Assembly (NCBI GenBank): GCA_934277495.1
Contig: CAKQUI010000116.1
Span: 1 to 6,457 of the forward strand
Source of the DNA: an uncultured Clostridia bacterium
Lineage (GTDB): Bacteria > Bacillota > Clostridia > Peptostreptococcales > Anaerovoracaceae
Reading direction: 5' to 3'
DNA: 6,457 nucleotides
Shown one piece after another: positions 5,124 through 6,457 of this stretch. The notes under the pieces were generated by a model. That model did not search any database, was not told the origin of the DNA, and saw only the letters and a program-made list of their open reading frames with translations. Made by a program: the position numbers and the translations under genes. How positions within the stretch are numbered: position 1 is the stretch's first letter; each line of letters begins with the position of its first letter.

Positions 5124-5578
5124 CATATGGACGTGAAGACAAGAAACAGAACGATCTTTTTTACACCTGCAGCCTTATCGAATATATAGGACGAAAGACA
5201 AAAAATCACAGGGGCGATGTTGTAAATGATCTTGGAAAGGACAGGATTGCGAAGCTATATGACTTAGCGGATGTGTATCACTGTGATGATATAGACAGGG
5301 TAAGCGATAATTTTATCAGAGATGCAAAGATCGAGAACGGGACATTCGATAACGTAGCGGCGGCAAGGTATGCAGTGCCGAGCCACTGGGATATGGGCAA
5401 AGTCTTCAAGCGGCTGATCCTGGGGATCTCTGCGGAAAAGCAGATGGGTATTGTCGATGCGTTGTTTGAAGCATACGGGTCCTTCGTTTGTGAAAAAATA
5501 GAGGATTACAACAGCAGTTTTTATTACGATGCACCGCAGAATATACTGAATGCGTATATCTACGGCGAGATCGAATGA
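5120..5578 (+). CDS. Putative antitoxin/partner of DUF3990 with DUF3791-like N-terminus
   Basis: This 152-residue, mostly helical and acidic protein has no motif that gives an enzymatic role. The N-terminal part (about 12-66) reads DLFYTCSLIEYIGRKTKN, then DVV..LG, then IAKLYDLADVYHCDDID. This pattern of an aromatic start, a Leu-Ile-Glu-Tyr helix, a Tyr-His turn and a closing helix resembles DUF3791, a family I associate with DUF3990 genes. The C-terminal part (about 75-150) is a second helical unit with SHWDMGKVFKRLI (88-100) and a Tyr-rich end (SSFYYDAPQNILNAYIYGE, 132-150). It has no DNA-binding motif, signal peptide or membrane segment that I can see. It starts within the DUF3990 stop codon, behind a strong ribosome binding site, as expected for a neutralising partner of a toxin-first pair. 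The gene is secure; the antitoxin role is inference. Confidence 0.65.
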   Translation: MTYGREDKKQNDLFYTCSLIEYIGRKTKNHRGDVVNDLGKDRIAKLYDLADVYHCDDIDRVSDNFIRDAKIENGTFDNVAAARYAVPSHWDMGKVFKRLILGISAEKQMGIVDALFEAYGSFVCEKIEDYNSSFYYDAPQNILNAYIYGEIE

Positions 5579-5637
5579 CATAAAGTGGTGATGCAGTGGA
5601 GTAATGTATCATCAGCAGGAAAAAAGGAGGATGGAAA

Positions 5638-6261
5638 ATGAAAGTACTTATGCTCAACGGTAGTTCTAAGAAAGATGGAAATACGAACAGGGCTCTTGAG
5701 GAAGTGGGCATGCAGCTCAAAAAAGAAGACATAGACTACGAGATATTCCAGATCGGCGGAGCACCGTTAAGGGATTGTACAGGATGCGGTGGATGCGGCA
5801 GCGGAAAGGGATGTGTCTTCAGCGACGATGCAGTGAATGAATTCGTGGCAAAGGCAAAGGAAGCCGATGGATTCGTGTTCGGCACTCCGGTATATTACGC
5901 ACATCCCAGCGGCAGGATAATGTCATTTCTCGACAGGGCGTTCTACAGCGGCGGAGCAGCGTTCAGGTTCAAACCCGGCGCATCTGTAGCAGTGGCAAGA
6001 AGAGGCGGTACATCAGCTTCTTTCGATGCAATGAACAAATATTTCGGCATATCCCAGATGCCGGTGGCAAGTTCCACGTACTGGAATCTGGTCCATGGCC
6101 GTGTGCCGGGAGAAGCAGAGCAGGACGGCGAAGGAATGCAGACAATGAGGAACCTCGCCAGGAACCTGGCGTGGATGATGAAATGTTTCGAAGCCGGCAG
6201 AAAGGCTGGTATCGGACTTCCTGATGCTGAGGCAGGATGCAAAACTAATTTTATAAGATAG
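5638..6261 (+). CDS. Iron-sulfur flavoprotein / NADPH-dependent FMN reductase family
   Basis: This 207-residue protein has a flavodoxin-like fold. The FMN phosphate loop is GSSKKDGNTNRAL (8-20), followed by a compact cysteine cluster in DCTGCGGCGSGKGC with Cys47, Cys50, Cys53 and Cys59. The spacing CX2CX2CX5C matches the [4Fe-4S] motif of archaeal and clostridial iron-sulfur flavoproteins. GFVFGTPVYYAHPSGRIMSF (78-97) is the usual second flavin-contact strand, and the C-terminus ends TNFIR as in many relatives. Such proteins shuttle electrons from ferredoxin to acceptors such as O2 or peroxide in anaerobes and are cytosolic. AAGGAGG (5624-5630) is 7 bases before the ATG. The gene lies 59 bases after the DUF3990 partner with no clear terminator between, so co-transcription is possible. 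Its composition is more GC-rich and regular than the cassette before it, which suggests a native gene. The redox partner is unknown. Confidence 0.88.
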   Translation: MKVLMLNGSSKKDGNTNRALEEVGMQLKKEDIDYEIFQIGGAPLRDCTGCGGCGSGKGCVFSDDAVNEFVAKAKEADGFVFGTPVYYAHPSGRIMSFLDRAFYSGGAAFRFKPGASVAVARRGGTSASFDAMNKYFGISQMPVASSTYWNLVHGRVPGEAEQDGEGMQTMRNLARNLAWMMKCFEAGRKAGIGLPDAEAGCKTNFIR

Positions 6262-6268
6262 ATCAGAG

Positions 6269-6301
6269 CCGGGGATACTTCACTTGTTGACATATTCCCG
6301 G
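6269..6301 (+). terminator. Hairpin after the iron-sulfur flavoprotein gene, overlapping the next promoter
   Basis: CCGGGGATA (6269-6277) and TATTCCCGG (6293-6301) form a 9-bp stem with one G-U pair and a 15-base loop, just after the stop codon. Only a short, impure U-run follows, so it is a weak or assisted terminator. The TTGACA -35 box of the next promoter lies at the end of the loop, so terminator and promoter are nested. Confidence 0.5.
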
Positions 6302-6315
6302 TCTGTCGTTATAAT
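6287..6315 (+). promoter_or_regulatory. Consensus sigma-A promoter
   Basis: TTGACA at 6287-6292 and TATAAT at 6310-6315, separated by exactly 17 bases, are both perfect consensus hexamers. Transcription would begin near 6322, about 30 bases before the ATG at 6351. Such an unusually strong promoter normally needs repression, in line with the dyad centred on its -10 box. Confidence 0.9.
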
Positions 6316-6325
6316 AACGGCAGAC
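6301..6325. promoter_or_regulatory. Fur/Zur-type dyad operator over the -10 box
   Basis: The 25 bases are a near-perfect palindrome with 11 of 12 arm positions paired, centred on base 6313. The inner part is TCGTTAT-A-ATAACGG (6306-6320), a 7-1-7 arrangement like that bound by Fur-family repressors. It resembles the Bacillus Zur box (TCGTAAT-N-ATTACGA) more than the Fur or PerR boxes. It covers the -10 box, so binding would block RNA polymerase. The palindrome is seen directly; the family match rests on known box consensuses, and the identity of the repressor is inferred. Confidence 0.6.
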
Positions 6326-6350
6326 AGATCACAGATCGGAGGTGTTCAGT

Positions 6351-6457
6351 ATGGCAAAGAAAAACCGCATATTTACCGGGCTGCTTGCAGCCATGGTCGT
6401 ATTTGTTATGCTCTTTGCATCTTTTTACATCATATCTGAAACCGGTCATCACTGTGT
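6351..6457 (+). CDS. Small membrane-anchored or secreted protein, N-terminal fragment
   Basis: Thirty-five full codons are visible before the window ends. The protein begins with a basic stretch (Ala-Lys-Lys-Asn-Arg), followed by a hydrophobic segment of about 18-20 residues (8-27) and then ISETGHHC, so it has a signal peptide or N-terminal membrane anchor with the rest outside the cell. The His-His-Cys run right after the segment resembles the metal-binding starts of small clostridial proteins I associate with zinc-uptake loci, which fits the Zur-like operator; this link is from memory and inference. GGAGGTG (6338-6344) is well spaced before the ATG. No function can be assigned from this fragment. 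Confidence 0.6.
   Translation, partial: MAKKNRIFTGLLAAMVVFVMLFASFYIISETGHHC

Noticed and set aside
1..6457. CRISPR arrays, tRNA or rRNA genes, and insertion sequences.
   Set aside because: I saw no regularly spaced repeats, no tRNA-like cloverleaf with a TTCRA arm, no rRNA signature, and no transposase or integrase motif.

Overview
The window looks like part of a Firmicutes chromosome, most likely a gut or rumen Clostridia of the Ruminococcus/Lachnospiraceae type. The reasons are strong AGGAGG-type ribosome binding sites, sigma-A-like promoters, the walJ-rlmH neighbourhood, an AraC regulator and a DUF3990 cassette. This placement is inference from gene content; the window has no rRNA or other phylogenetic marker.

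Layout. Bases 1-137 hold the 3' end of a PLP-dependent class V aminotransferase/cysteine desulfurase-like gene (+). A symmetrical terminator (337-370) separates it from a convergent flavin reductase-like gene (391-882, -). Upstream of that are a regulatory-looking gap (883-1158) and an AraC-family regulator (1159-2112, -). The regulator is transcribed divergently from a maltose/galactoside O-acetyltransferase (2384-2956, +). Their shared 271-base intergenic region carries a tandem direct repeat with 22-base spacing and a separate inverted repeat. This 138-3000 block is visibly more AT-rich than the housekeeping genes beside it and reads as accessory DNA.

Next comes a conserved housekeeping pair on the minus strand: walJ/yycJ (3704-4498), then rlmH (3015-3494). 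The last codons of rlmH form one arm of its own terminator and also match the attachment core used by staphylococcal SCC elements.

Divergent from walJ is a plus-strand cassette. A DUF3990 protein with PARP/ADP-ribosyltransferase-like motifs (4659-5123) overlaps by ATGA a 152-residue partner (5120-5578) whose N-terminal half resembles DUF3791. Together they look like a toxin-antitoxin-type pair. A [4Fe-4S] iron-sulfur flavoprotein (5638-6261) follows on the same strand. The window ends with a consensus promoter (TTGACA, 17 bases, TATAAT) whose -10 box is the centre of a 25-base dyad of the Fur/Zur 7-1-7 kind. It drives a small membrane-anchored or exported protein that is cut off by the window edge (6351 onward).

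The observations most worth following are the ART-like two-gene module, the Zur/Fur-type operator on the last promoter, the AraC half-site repeats, and the rlmH 3' end as a possible integration site beside AT-rich cargo.
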